Positions 36,023 through 49,215 of a DNA stretch of 64,000 bases are shown piece after piece (positions within the stretch are counted from its first letter, which is position 1; every line of letters begins with the position of its first letter). The notes under the pieces are model-generated. The model worked only from the letters and a program-made list of their open reading frames with translations, made no database searches and was not told the origin of the DNA. This stretch comes from Lineus longissimus (lineage: Eukaryota; Nemertea; Pilidiophora; Heteronemertea; Lineidae): NCBI RefSeq assembly GCF_910592395.1, contig NC_088313.1, positions 5,210,501 to 5,274,500 on the forward strand, written 5' to 3'. The position numbers were made by a program, and so were the translations under genes.

Positions 36023-36919
36023 ATTAGAGGCGGCGATGCGTAGGTTACTTATAATATCACTGCGCCTACTATAATGCGTCATATTTTGTGGTCAGAGGCA
36101 TTATGTATGCCTACGTCACAGCTTCGTCGCATTACAGATGTGGTTGGGGCGCCCATTACACGACGGAGTCTACGCGTAGACATACAGTTCACGCAGGCTC
36201 GCACTGAAACAGAAACGGACGCACATTCAAGAACTGCACGCAGACCAACATCGGAAGAAGAGAGTGCCGACTGGACATCAAAGACGCCAACGGTTGGCAA
36301 GGTGTCTCATCACTAGGAACGCAGCGTGACGTCACGAGCTCTGACGTCACGAGCAGACTACTCCGAGGCTCCCTGACGTCATGAGAGACGCCAGCGCCAT
36401 CTCCCGAATCAGGACTGACGTCACTAGCAGCAACTTCCACGCCGGTCTGAACTCAAAAAGCGTCCTAGTATAAACGCTTGGAAGCCAGTAGGCCTGCGCA
36501 GTGTTGGGCGGGGGGGGGGGAGAGAGGGGAGGGATGATTTTCGACGGGCTTTAACCCGCGAATCACCTTTTTGACCGCAACGGTTAATTTGAGCCCCAAA
36601 ACCACACAAGCAAGCCAATTTGACTGAAACTTAATCATTTTCATCACTTTAAACACACCTTATTCTCAATATAAGAAGAAGTATATTTGAAATGGAAAAT
36701 AACATTCAACTGGTATGGTGAGACCACCCATTCGTCTCAAACGGAACTATAACCGCGAGCTGATTGGTTAAATACAGGTGCGGGACCTACAGGCCGGCCC
36801 CCTGGCTGCCATTTCCATTTCGCAAAATTCGATGGCCACCACATAAGGTAGCCTACATTTTCATTTTAACAATCGTACAAGGGAAGAAGAAACAAAATGA
36901 TTGGGACATGAAGAGAAAA

Positions 36920-37038
36920 AGTCTACAACACGCGGTATTCCGAGGCGGTCACCCATCCACGTACTAACCACGCTCGACGTTGCTTGGCTTCGGTGATCGG
37001 ACGAGAACCGGTGTTTTCAACGTGATATGGTCGTAGAC
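36920..37038 (-). rRNA. 5S ribosomal RNA, copy 37
   Basis: Identical to copy 1. Unit 37 spans 36616-37635 (1,020 bp); G-run 15. Confidence 0.96.
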
Positions 37039-37939
37039 ATTAGAGGCGGCGATGCGTAGGTTACTTATAATATCACTGCGCCTACTATAATGCGTCATAT
37101 TTTGTGGTCAGAGGCATTATGTATGCCTACGTCACAGCTTCGTCGCATTACAGATGTGGTTGGGGCGCCCATTACACGACGGAGTCTACGCGTAGACATA
37201 CAGTTCACGCAGGCTCGCACTGAAACAGAAACGGACGCACATTCAAGAACTGCACGCAGACCAACATCGGAAGAAGAGAGTGCCGACTGGACATCAAAGA
37301 CGCCAACGGTTGGCAAGGTGTCTCATCACTAGGAACGCAGCGTGACGTCACGAGCTCTGACGTCACGAGCAGACTACTCCGAGGCTCCCTGACGTCATGA
37401 GAGACGCCAGCGCCATCTCCCGAATCAGGACTGACGTCACTAGCAGCAACTTCCACGCCGGTCTGAACTCAAAAAGCGTCCTAGTATAAACGCTTGGAAG
37501 CCAGTAGGCCTGCGCAGTGTTGGGCGGGGGGGGGGGGGGGAGAGAGGGGAGGGATGATTTTCGACGGGCTTTAACCCGCGAATCACCTTTTTGACCGCAA
37601 CGGTTAATTTGAGCCCCAAAACCACACAAGCAAGCCAATTTGACTGAAACTTAATCATTTTCATCACTTTAAACACACCTTATTCTCAATATAAGAAGAA
37701 GTATATTTGAAATGGAAAATAACATTCAACTGGTATGGTGAGACCACCCATTCGTCTCAAACGGAACTATAACCGCGAGCTGATTGGTTAAATACAGGTG
37801 CGGGACCTACAGGCCGGCCCCCTGGCTGCCATTTCCATTTCGCAAAATTCGATGGCCACCACATAAGGTAGCCTACATTTTCATTTTAACAATCGTACAA
37901 GGGAAGAAGAAACAAAATGATTGGGACATGAAGAGAAAA

Positions 37940-38058
37940 AGTCTACAACACGCGGTATTCCGAGGCGGTCACCCATCCACGTACTAACCACGCTCGACGT
38001 TGCTTGGCTTCGGTGATCGGACGAGAACCGGTGTTTTCAACGTGATATGGTCGTAGAC
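37940..38058 (-). rRNA. 5S ribosomal RNA, copy 38
   Basis: Identical to copy 1. Unit 38 spans 37636-38650 (1,015 bp); G-run 10. Confidence 0.96.
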
Positions 38059-38954
38059 ATTAGAGGCGGCGATGCGTAGGTTACTTATAATATCACTGCG
38101 CCTACTATAATGCGTCATATTTTGTGGTCAGAGGCATTATGTATGCCTACGTCACAGCTTCGTCGCATTACAGATGTGGTTGGGGCGCCCATTACACGAC
38201 GGAGTCTACGCGTAGACATACAGTTCACGCAGGCTCGCACTGAAACAGAAACGGACGCACATTCAAGAACTGCACGCAGACCAACATCGGAAGAAGAGAG
38301 TGCCGACTGGACATCAAAGACGCCAACGGTTGGCAAGGTGTCTCATCACTAGGAACGCAGCGTGACGTCACGAGCTCTGACGTCACGAGCAGACTACTCC
38401 GAGGCTCCCTGACGTCATGAGAGACGCCAGCGCCATCTCCCGAATCAGGACTGACGTCACTAGCAGCAACTTCCACGCCGGTCTGAACTCAAAAAGCGTC
38501 CTAGTATAAACGCTTGGAAGCCAGTAGGCCTGCGCAGTGTTGGGCGGGGGGGGGGAGAGAGGGGAGGGATGATTTTCGACGGGCTTTAACCCGCGAATCA
38601 CCTTTTTGACCGCAACGGTTAATTTGAGCCCCAAAACCACACAAGCAAGCCAATTTGACTGAAACTTAATCATTTTCATCACTTTAAACACACCTTATTC
38701 TCAATATAAGAAGAAGTATATTTGAAATGGAAAATAACATTCAACTGGTATGGTGAGACCACCCATTCGTCTCAAACGGAACTATAACCGCGAGCTGATT
38801 GGTTAAATACAGGTGCGGGACCTACAGGCCGGCCCCCTGGCTGCCATTTCCATTTCGCAAAATTCGATGGCCACCACATAAGGTAGCCTACATTTTCATT
38901 TTAACAATCGTACAAGGGAAGAAGAAACAAAATGATTGGGACATGAAGAGAAAA

Positions 38955-39073
38955 AGTCTACAACACGCGGTATTCCGAGGCGGTCACCCATCCACGTACT
39001 AACCACGCTCGACGTTGCTTGGCTTCGGTGATCGGACGAGAACCGGTGTTTTAAACGTGATATGGTCGTAGAC
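38955..39073 (-). rRNA. 5S ribosomal RNA, copy 39 (G21U)
   Basis: One substitution: plus-strand C to A at 39053, G to U at RNA position 21. G21 pairs with C57 at the end of helix II, so one pair is lost. The internal promoter is unchanged. Unit 39 spans 38651-39670 (1,020 bp); G-run 15. Confidence 0.93.
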
Positions 39074-39974
39074 ATTAGAGGCGGCGATGCGTAGGTTACT
39101 TATAATATCACTGCGCCTACTATAATGCGTCATATTTTGTGGTCAGAGGCATTATGTATGCCTACGTCACAGCTTCGTCGCATTACAGATGTGGTTGGGG
39201 CGCCCATTACACGACGGAGTCTACGCGTAGACATACAGTTCACGCAGGCTCGCACTGAAACAGAAACGGACGCACATTCAAGAACTGCACGCAGACCAAC
39301 ATCGGAAGAAGAGAGTGCCGACTGGACATCAAAGACGCCAACGGTTGGCAAGGTGTCTCATCACTAGGAACGCAGCGTGACGTCACGAGCTCTGACGTCA
39401 CGAGCAGACTACTCCGAGGCTCCCTGACGTCATGAGAGACGCCAGCGCCATCTCCCGAATCAGGACTGACGTCACTAGCAGCAACTTCCACGCCGGTCTG
39501 AACTCAAAAAGCGTCCTAGTATAAACGCTTGGAAGCCAGTAGGCCTGCGCAGTGTTGGGCGGGGGGGGGGGGGGGAGAGAGGGGAGGGATGATTTTCGAC
39601 GGGCTTTAACCCGCGAATCACCTTTTTGACCGCAACGGTTAATTTGAGCCCCAAAACCACACAAGCAAGCCAATTTGACTGAAATTTAATCATTTTCATC
39701 ACTTTAAACACACCTTATTCTCAATATAAGAAGAAGTATATTTGAAATGGAAAATAACATTCAACTGGTATGGTGAGACCACCCATTCGTCTCAAACGGA
39801 ACTATAACCGCGAGCTGATTGGTTAAATACAGGTGCGGGACCTACAGGCCGGCCCCCTGGCTGCCATTTCCATTTCGCAAAATTCGATGGCCACCACATA
39901 AGGTAGCCTACATTTTCATTTTAACAATCGTACAAGGGAAGAAGAAACAAAATGATTGGGACATGAAGAGAAAA

Positions 39975-40093
39975 AGTCTACAACACGCGGTATTCCGAGG
40001 CGGTCACCCATCCACGTACTAACCACGCTCGACGTTGCTTGGCTTCGGTGATCGGACGAGAACCGGTGTTTTCAACGTGATATGGTCGTAGAC
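39975..40093 (-). rRNA. 5S ribosomal RNA, copy 40
   Basis: Gene identical to copy 1. Unit 40 spans 39671-40686 (1,016 bp); G-run 11; C to T at 39685. Confidence 0.96.
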
Positions 40094-40990
40094 ATTAGAG
40101 GCGGCGATGCGTAGGTTACTTATAATATCACTGCGCCTACTATAATGCGTCATATTTTGTGGTCAGAGGCATTATGTATGCCTACGTCACAGCTTCGTCG
40201 CATTACAGATGTGGTTGGGGCGCCCATTACACGACGGAGTCTACGCGTAGACATACAGTTCACGCAGGCTCGCACTGAAACAGAAACGGACGCACATTCA
40301 AGAACTGCACGCAGACCAACATCGGAAGAAGAGAGTGCCGACTGGACATCAAAGACGCCAACGGTTGGCAAGGTGTCTCATCACTAGGAACGCAGCGTGA
40401 CGTCACGAGCTCTGACGTCACGAGCAGACTACTCCGAGGCTCCCTGACGTCATGAGAGACGCCAGCGCCATCTCCCGAATCAGGACTGACGTCACTAGCA
40501 GCAACTTCCACGCCGGTCTGAACTCAAAAAGCGTCCTAGTATAAACGCTTGGAAGCCAGTAGGCCTGCGCAGTGTTGGGCGGGGGGGGGGGAGAGAGGGG
40601 AGGGATGATTTTCGACGGGCTTTAACCCGCGAATCACCTTTTTGACCGCAACGGTTAATTTGAGCCCCAAAACCACACAAGCAAGCCAATTTGACTGAAA
40701 CTTAATCATTTTCATCACTTTAAACACACCTTATTCTCAATATAAGAAGAAGTATATTTGAAATGGAAAATAACATTCAACTGGTATGGTGAGACCACCC
40801 ATTCGTCTCAAACGGAACTATAACCGCGAGCTGATTGGTTAAATACAGGTGCGGGACCTACAGGCCGGCCCCCTGGCTGCCATTTCCATTTCGCAAAATT
40901 CGATGGCCACCACATAAGGTAGCCTACATTTTCATTTTAACAATCGTACAAGGGAAGAAGAAACAAAATGATTGGGACATGAAGAGAAAA

Positions 40991-41109
40991 AGTCTACAAC
41001 ACGCGGTATTCCGAGGCGGTCACCCATCCACGTACTAACCACGCTCGACGTTGCTTGGCTTCGGTGATCGGACGAGAACCGGTGTTTTCAACGTGATATG
41101 GTCGTAGAC
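40991..41109 (-). rRNA. 5S ribosomal RNA, copy 41
   Basis: Identical to copy 1. Unit 41 spans 40687-41707 (1,021 bp); G-run 16. Confidence 0.96.
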
Positions 41110-42011
41110 ATTAGAGGCGGCGATGCGTAGGTTACTTATAATATCACTGCGCCTACTATAATGCGTCATATTTTGTGGTCAGAGGCATTATGTATGCCTA
41201 CGTCACAGCTTCGTCGCATTACAGATGTGGTTGGGGCGCCCATTACACGACGGAGTCTACGCGTAGACATACAGTTCACGCAGGCTCGCACTGAAACAGA
41301 AACGGACGCACATTCAAGAACTGCACGCAGACCAACATCGGAAGAAGAGAGTGCCGACTGGACATCAAAGACGCCAACGGTTGGCAAGGTGTCTCATCAC
41401 TAGGAACGCAGCGTGACGTCACGAGCTCTGACGTCACGAGCAGACTACTCCGAGGCTCCCTGACGTCATGAGAGACGCCAGCGCCATCTCCCGAATCAGG
41501 ACTGACGTCACTAGCAGCAACTTCCACGCCGGTCTGAACTCAAAAAGCGTCCTAGTATAAACGCTTGGAAGCCAGTAGGCCTGCGCAGTGTTGGGCGGGG
41601 GGGGGGGGGGGGAGAGAGGGGAGGGATGATTTTCGACGGGCTTTAACCCGCGAATCACCTTTTTGACCGCAACGGTTAATTTGAGCCCCAAAACCACACA
41701 AGCAAGCCAATTTGACTGAAACTTAATCATTTTCATCACTTTAAACACACCTTATTCTCAATATAAGAAGAAGTATATTTGAAATGGAAAATAACATTCA
41801 ACTGGTATGGTGAGACCACCCATTCGTCTCAAACGGAACTATAACCGCGAGCTGATTGGTTAAATACAGGTGCGGGACCTACAGGCCGGCCCCCTGGCTG
41901 CCATTTCCATTTCGCAAAATTCGATGGCCACCACATAAGGTAGCCTACATTTTCATTTTAACAATCGTACAAGGGAAGAAGAAACAAAATGATTGGGACA
42001 TGAAGAGAAAA

Positions 42012-42130
42012 AGTCTACAACACGCGGTATTCCGAGGCGGTCACCCATCCACGTACTAACCACGCTCGACGTTGCTTGGCTTCGGTGATCGGACGAGAAC
42101 CGGTGTTTTCAACGTGATATGGTCGTAGAC
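42012..42130 (-). rRNA. 5S ribosomal RNA, copy 42
   Basis: Gene identical to copy 1. Unit 42 spans 41708-42721 (1,014 bp); G-run 9; spacer changes G to T at 42213 and C to G at 42387. Confidence 0.96.
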
Positions 42131-43025
42131 ATTAGAGGCGGCGATGCGTAGGTTACTTATAATATCACTGCGCCTACTATAATGCGTCATATTTTGTGGT
42201 CAGAGGCATTATTTATGCCTACGTCACAGCTTCGTCGCATTACAGATGTGGTTGGGGCGCCCATTACACGACGGAGTCTACGCGTAGACATACAGTTCAC
42301 GCAGGCTCGCACTGAAACAGAAACGGACGCACATTCAAGAACTGCACGCAGACCAACATCGGAAGAAGAGAGTGCCGACTGGACATGAAAGACGCCAACG
42401 GTTGGCAAGGTGTCTCATCACTAGGAACGCAGCGTGACGTCACGAGCTCTGACGTCACGAGCAGACTACTCCGAGGCTCCCTGACGTCATGAGAGACGCC
42501 AGCGCCATCTCCCGAATCAGGACTGACGTCACTAGCAGCAACTTCCACGCCGGTCTGAACTCAAAAAGCGTCCTAGTATAAACGCTTGGAAGCCAGTAGG
42601 CCTGCGCAGTGTTGGGCGGGGGGGGGAGAGAGGGGAGGGATGATTTTCGACGGGCTTTAACCCGCGAATCACCTTTTTGACCGCAACGGTTAATTTGAGC
42701 CCCAAAACCACACAAGCAAGCCAATTTGACTGAAACTTAATCATTTTCATCACTTTAAACACACCTTATTCTCAATATAAGAAGAAGTATATTTGAAATG
42801 GAAAATAACATTCAACTGGTATGGTGAGACCACCCATTCGTCTCAAACGGAACTATAACCGCGAGCTGATTGGTTAAATACAGGTGCGGGACCTACAGGC
42901 CGGCCCCCTGGCTGCCATTTCCATTTCGCAAAATTCGATGGCCACCACATAAGGTAGCCTACATTTTCATTTTAACAATCGTACAAGGGAAGAAGAAACA
43001 AAATGATTGGGACATGAAGAGAAAA

Positions 43026-43144
43026 AGTCTACAACACGCGGTATTCCGAGGCGGTCACCCATCCACGTACTAACCACGCTCGACGTTGCTTGGCTTCGGT
43101 GATCGGACGAGAACCGGTGTTTTCAACGTGATATGGTCGTAGAC
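43026..43144 (-). rRNA. 5S ribosomal RNA, copy 43
   Basis: Gene identical to copy 1. Unit 43 spans 42722-43737 (1,016 bp); G-run 11; C to T at 43244 and T to A at 43305. The second is shared with unit 51. Confidence 0.96.
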
Positions 43145-44041
43145 ATTAGAGGCGGCGATGCGTAGGTTACTTATAATATCACTGCGCCTACTATAATGCG
43201 TCATATTTTGTGGTCAGAGGCATTATGTATGCCTACGTCACAGTTTCGTCGCATTACAGATGTGGTTGGGGCGCCCATTACACGACGGAGTCTACGCGTA
43301 GACAAACAGTTCACGCAGGCTCGCACTGAAACAGAAACGGACGCACATTCAAGAACTGCACGCAGACCAACATCGGAAGAAGAGAGTGCCGACTGGACAT
43401 CAAAGACGCCAACGGTTGGCAAGGTGTCTCATCACTAGGAACGCAGCGTGACGTCACGAGCTCTGACGTCACGAGCAGACTACTCCGAGGCTCCCTGACG
43501 TCATGAGAGACGCCAGCGCCATCTCCCGAATCAGGACTGACGTCACTAGCAGCAACTTCCACGCCGGTCTGAACTCAAAAAGCGTCCTAGTATAAACGCT
43601 TGGAAGCCAGTAGGCCTGCGCAGTGTTGGGCGGGGGGGGGGGAGAGAGGGGAGGGATGATTTTCGACGGGCTTTAACCCGCGAATCACCTTTTTGACCGC
43701 AACGGTTAATTTGAGCCCCAAAACCACACAAGCAAGCCAATTTGACTGAAACTTAATCATTTTCATCACTTTAAACACACCTTATTCTCAATATAAGAAG
43801 AAGTATATTTGAAATGGAAAATAACATTCAACTGGTATGGTGAGACCACCCATTCGTCTCAAACGGAACTATAACCGCGAGCTGATTGGTTAAATACAGG
43901 TGCGGGACCTACAGGCCGGCCCCCTGGCTGCCATTTCCATTTCGCAAAATTCGATGGCCACCACATAAGGTAGCCTACATTTTCATTTTAACAATCGTAC
44001 AAGGGAAGAAGAAACAAAATGATTGGGACATGAAGAGAAAA

Positions 44042-44160
44042 AGTCTACAACACGCGGTATTCCGAGGCGGTCACCCATCCACGTACTAACCACGCTCGAC
44101 GTTGCTTGGCTTCGGTGATCGGACGAGAACCGGTGTTTTCAACGTGATATGGTCGTAGAC
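44042..44160 (-). rRNA. 5S ribosomal RNA, copy 44
   Basis: Identical to copy 1. Unit 44 spans 43738-44750 (1,013 bp); G-run 8. Confidence 0.96.
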
Positions 44161-44913
44161 ATTAGAGGCGGCGATGCGTAGGTTACTTATAATATCACTG
44201 CGCCTACTATAATGCGTCATATTTTGTGGTCAGAGGCATTATGTATGCCTACGTCACAGCTTCGTCGCATTACAGATGTGGTTGGGGCGCCCATTACACG
44301 ACGGAGTCTACGCGTAGACATACAGTTCACGCAGGCTCGCACTGAAACAGAAACGGACGCACATTCAAGAACTGCACGCAGACCAACATCGGAAGAAGAG
44401 AGTGCCGACTGGACATCAAAGACGCCAACGGTTGGCAAGGTGTCTCATCACTAGGAACGCAGCGTGACGTCACGAGCTCTGACGTCACGAGCAGACTACT
44501 CCGAGGCTCCCTGACGTCATGAGAGACGCCAGCGCCATCTCCCGAATCAGGACTGACGTCACTAGCAGCAACTTCCACGCCGGTCTGAACTCAAAAAGCG
44601 TCCTAGTATAAACGCTTGGAAGCCAGTAGGCCTGCGCAGTGTTGGGCGGGGGGGGAGAGAGGGGAGGGATGATTTTCGACGGGCTTTAACCCGCGAATCA
44701 CCTTTTTGACCGCAACGGTTAATTTGAGCCCCAAAACCACACAAGCAAGCCAATTTGACTGAAACTTAATCATTTTCATCACTTTAAACACACCTTATTC
44801 TCAATATAAGAAGAAGTATATTTGAAATGGAAAATAACATTCAACTGGTATGGTGAGACCACCCATTCGTCTCAAACGGAACTATAACCGCGAGCTGATT
44901 GGTTAAATACAGG

Positions 44914-44916
44914 TGC
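44914..44916. other. Junction of a 28-bp deletion (unit 45)
   Basis: The GC-rich block between AGGTGC and CATTTCC in other units (GGGACC to GGCTGC, 28 bp) is missing. The two edges share TGC, so a microhomology or slippage event is likely. The lost block begins about 20 bp from the CCAAT-like motif and ends well short of the terminator. Confidence 0.93.
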
Positions 44917-45026
44917 CATTTCCATTTCGCAAAATTCGATGGCCACCACATAAGGTAGCCTACATTTTCATTTTAACAATCGTACAAGGGAAGAAGAAAC
45001 AAAATGATTGGGACATGAAGAGAAAA

Positions 45027-45145
45027 AGTCTACAACACGCGGTATTCCGAGGCGGTCACCCATCCACGTACTAACCACGCTCGACGTTGCTTGGCTTCGG
45101 TGATCGGACGAGAACCGGTGTTTTCAACGTGATATGGTCGTAGAC
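45027..45145 (-). rRNA. 5S ribosomal RNA, copy 45
   Basis: Gene identical to copy 1. Unit 45 spans 44751-45744 and is the shortest (994 bp) because of a 28-bp deletion at 44914-44916 in the spacer downstream of the gene; G-run 17. Confidence 0.96.
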
Positions 45146-46048
45146 ATTAGAGGCGGCGATGCGTAGGTTACTTATAATATCACTGCGCCTACTATAATGC
45201 GTCATATTTTGTGGTCAGAGGCATTATGTATGCCTACGTCACAGCTTCGTCGCATTACAGATGTGGTTGGGGCGCCCATTACACGACGGAGTCTACGCGT
45301 AGACATACAGTTCACGCAGGCTCGCACTGAAACAGAAACGGACGCACATTCAAGAACTGCACGCAGACCAACATCGGAAGAAGAGAGTGCCGACTGGACA
45401 TCAAAGACGCCAACGGTTGGCAAGGTGTCTCATCACTAGGAACGCAGCGTGACGTCACGAGCTCTGACGTCACGAGCAGACTACTCCGAGGCTCCCTGAC
45501 GTCATGAGAGACGCCAGCGCCATCTCCCGAATCAGGACTGACGTCACTAGCAGCAACTTCCACGCCGGTCTGAACTCAAAAAGCGTCCTAGTATAAACGC
45601 TTGGAAGCCAGTAGGCCTGCGCAGTGTTGGGCGGGGGGGGGGGGGGGGGAGAGAGGGGAGGGATGATTTTCGACGGGCTTTAACCCGCGAATCACCTTTT
45701 TGACCGCAACGGTTAATTTGAGCCCCAAAACCACACAAGCAAGCCAATTTGACTGAAACTTAATCATTTTCATCACTTTAAACACACCTTATTCTCAATA
45801 TAAGAAGAAGTATATTTGAAATGGAAAATAACATTCAACTGGTATGGTGAGACCACCCATTCGTCTCAAACGGAACTATAACCGCGAGCTGATTGGTTAA
45901 ATACAGGTGCGGGACCTACAGGCCGGCCCCCTGGCTGCCATTTCCATTTCGCAAAATTCGATGGCCACCACATAAGGTAGCCTACATTTTCATTTTAACA
46001 ATCGTACAAGGGAAGAAGAAACAAAATGATTGGGACATGAAGAGAAAA

Positions 46049-46167
46049 AGTCTACAACACGCGGTATTCCGAGGCGGTCACCCATCCACGTACTAACCAC
46101 GCTCGACGTTGCTTGGCTTCGGTGATCGGACGAGAACCGGTGTTTTCAACGTGATATGGTCGTAGAC
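46049..46167 (-). rRNA. 5S ribosomal RNA, copy 46
   Basis: Identical to copy 1. Unit 46 spans 45745-46761 (1,017 bp); G-run 12. Confidence 0.96.
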
Positions 46168-47065
46168 ATTAGAGGCGGCGATGCGTAGGTTACTTATAAT
46201 ATCACTGCGCCTACTATAATGCGTCATATTTTGTGGTCAGAGGCATTATGTATGCCTACGTCACAGCTTCGTCGCATTACAGATGTGGTTGGGGCGCCCA
46301 TTACACGACGGAGTCTACGCGTAGACATACAGTTCACGCAGGCTCGCACTGAAACAGAAACGGACGCACATTCAAGAACTGCACGCAGACCAACATCGGA
46401 AGAAGAGAGTGCCGACTGGACATCAAAGACGCCAACGGTTGGCAAGGTGTCTCATCACTAGGAACGCAGCGTGACGTCACGAGCTCTGACGTCACGAGCA
46501 GACTACTCCGAGGCTCCCTGACGTCATGAGAGACGCCAGCGCCATCTCCCGAATCAGGACTGACGTCACTAGCAGCAACTTCCACGCCGGTCTGAACTCA
46601 AAAAGCGTCCTAGTATAAACGCTTGGAAGCCAGTAGGCCTGCGCAGTGTTGGGCGGGGGGGGGGGGAGAGAGGGGAGGGATGATTTTCGACGGGCTTTAA
46701 CCCGCGAATCACCTTTTTGACCGCAACGGTTAATTTGAGCCCCAAAACCACACAAGCAAGCCAATTTGACTGAAACTTAATCATTTTCATCACTTTAAAC
46801 ACACCTTATTCTCAATATAAGAAGAAGTATATTTGAAATGGAAAATAACATTCAACTGGTATGGTGAGACCACCCATTCGTCTCAAACGGAACTATAACC
46901 GCGAGCTGATTGGTTAAATACAGGTGCGGGACCTACAGGCCGGCCCCCTGGCTGCCATTTCCATTTCGCAAAATTCGATGGCCACCACATAAGGTAGCCT
47001 ACATTTTCATTTTAACAATCGTACAAGGGAAGAAGAAACAAAATGATTGGGACATGAAGAGAAAA

Positions 47066-47184
47066 AGTCTACAACACGCGGTATTCCGAGGCGGTCACCC
47101 ATCCACGTACTAACCACGCTCGACGTTGCTTGGCTTCGGTGATCGGACGAGAACCGGTGTTTTCAACGTGATATGGTCGTAGAC
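47066..47184 (-). rRNA. 5S ribosomal RNA, copy 47
   Basis: Identical to copy 1. Unit 47 spans 46762-47776 (1,015 bp); G-run 10. Confidence 0.96.
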
Positions 47185-48080
47185 ATTAGAGGCGGCGATG
47201 CGTAGGTTACTTATAATATCACTGCGCCTACTATAATGCGTCATATTTTGTGGTCAGAGGCATTATGTATGCCTACGTCACAGCTTCGTCGCATTACAGA
47301 TGTGGTTGGGGCGCCCATTACACGACGGAGTCTACGCGTAGACATACAGTTCACGCAGGCTCGCACTGAAACAGAAACGGACGCACATTCAAGAACTGCA
47401 CGCAGACCAACATCGGAAGAAGAGAGTGCCGACTGGACATCAAAGACGCCAACGGTTGGCAAGGTGTCTCATCACTAGGAACGCAGCGTGACGTCACGAG
47501 CTCTGACGTCACGAGCAGACTACTCCGAGGCTCCCTGACGTCATGAGAGACGCCAGCGCCATCTCCCGAATCAGGACTGACGTCACTAGCAGCAACTTCC
47601 ACGCCGGTCTGAACTCAAAAAGCGTCCTAGTATAAACGCTTGGAAGCCAGTAGGCCTGCGCAGTGTTGGGCGGGGGGGGGGAGAGAGGGGAGGGATGATT
47701 TTCGACGGGCTTTAACCCGCGAATCACCTTTTTGACCGCAACGGTTAATTTGAGCCCCAAAACCACACAAGCAAGCCAATTTGACTGAAACTTAATCATT
47801 TTCATCACTTTAAACACACCTTATTCTCAATATAAGAAGAAGTATATTTGAAATGGAAAATAACATTCAACTGGTATGGTGAGACCACCCATTCGTCTCA
47901 AACGGAACTATAACCGCGAGCTGATTGGTTAAATACAGGTGCGGGACCTACAGGCCGGCCCCCTGGCTGCCATTTCCATTTCGCAAAATTCGATGGCCAC
48001 CACATAAGGTAGCCTACATTTTCATTTTAACAATCGTACAAGGGAAGAAGAAACAAAATGACTGGGACATGAAGAGAAAA

Positions 48081-48199
48081 AGTCTACAACACGCGGTATT
48101 CCGAGGCGGTCACCCATCCACGTACTAACCACGCTCGACGTTGCTTGGCTTCGGTGATCGGACGAGAACCGGTGTTTTCAACGTGATATGGTCGTAGAC
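48081..48199 (-). rRNA. 5S ribosomal RNA, copy 48
   Basis: Gene identical to copy 1. Unit 48 spans 47777-48792 (1,016 bp); G-run 11; T to C at 48062 and C to T at 48587 (between CRE 3 and CRE 4). Confidence 0.96.
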
Positions 48200-49096
48200 A
48201 TTAGAGGCGGCGATGCGTAGGTTACTTATAATATCACTGCGCCTACTATAATGCGTCATATTTTGTGGTCAGAGGCATTATGTATGCCTACGTCACAGCT
48301 TCGTCGCATTACAGATGTGGTTGGGGCGCCCATTACACGACGGAGTCTACGCGTAGACATACAGTTCACGCAGGCTCGCACTGAAACAGAAACGGACGCA
48401 CATTCAAGAACTGCACGCAGACCAACATCGGAAGAAGAGAGTGCCGACTGGACATCAAAGACGCCAACGGTTGGCAAGGTGTCTCATCACTAGGAACGCA
48501 GCGTGACGTCACGAGCTCTGACGTCACGAGCAGACTACTCCGAGGCTCCCTGACGTCATGAGAGACGCCAGCGCCATCTCCCGAATTAGGACTGACGTCA
48601 CTAGCAGCAACTTCCACGCCGGTCTGAACTCAAAAAGCGTCCTAGTATAAACGCTTGGAAGCCAGTAGGCCTGCGCAGTGTTGGGCGGGGGGGGGGGAGA
48701 GAGGGGAGGGATGATTTTCGACGGGCTTTAACCCGCGAATCACCTTTTTGACCGCAACGGTTAATTTGAGCCCCAAAACCACACAAGCAAGCCAATTTGA
48801 CTGAAACTTAATCATTTTCATCACTTTAAACACACCTTATTCTCAATATAAGAAGAAGTATATTTGAAATGGAAAATAACATTCAACTGGTATGGTGAGA
48901 CCACCCATTCGTCTCAAACGGAACTATAACCGCGAGCTGATTGGTTAAATACAGGTGCGGGACCTACAGGCCGGCCCCCTGGCTGCCATTTCCATTTCGC
49001 AAAATTCGATGGCCACCACATAAGGTAGCCTACATTTTCATTTTAACAATCGTACAAGGGAAGAAGAAACAAAATGATTGGGACATGAAGAGAAAA

Positions 49097-49215
49097 AGTC
49101 TACAACACGCGGTATTCCGAGGCGGTCACCCATCCACGTACTAACCACGCTCGACGTTGCTTGGCTTCGGTGATCGGACGAGAACCGGTGTTTTCAACGT
49201 GATATGGTCGTAGAC
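49097..49215 (-). rRNA. 5S ribosomal RNA, copy 49
   Basis: Gene identical to copy 1. Unit 49 spans 48793-49811 (1,019 bp); G-run 14; A to G at 49266 (-51 of the gene). Confidence 0.96.
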
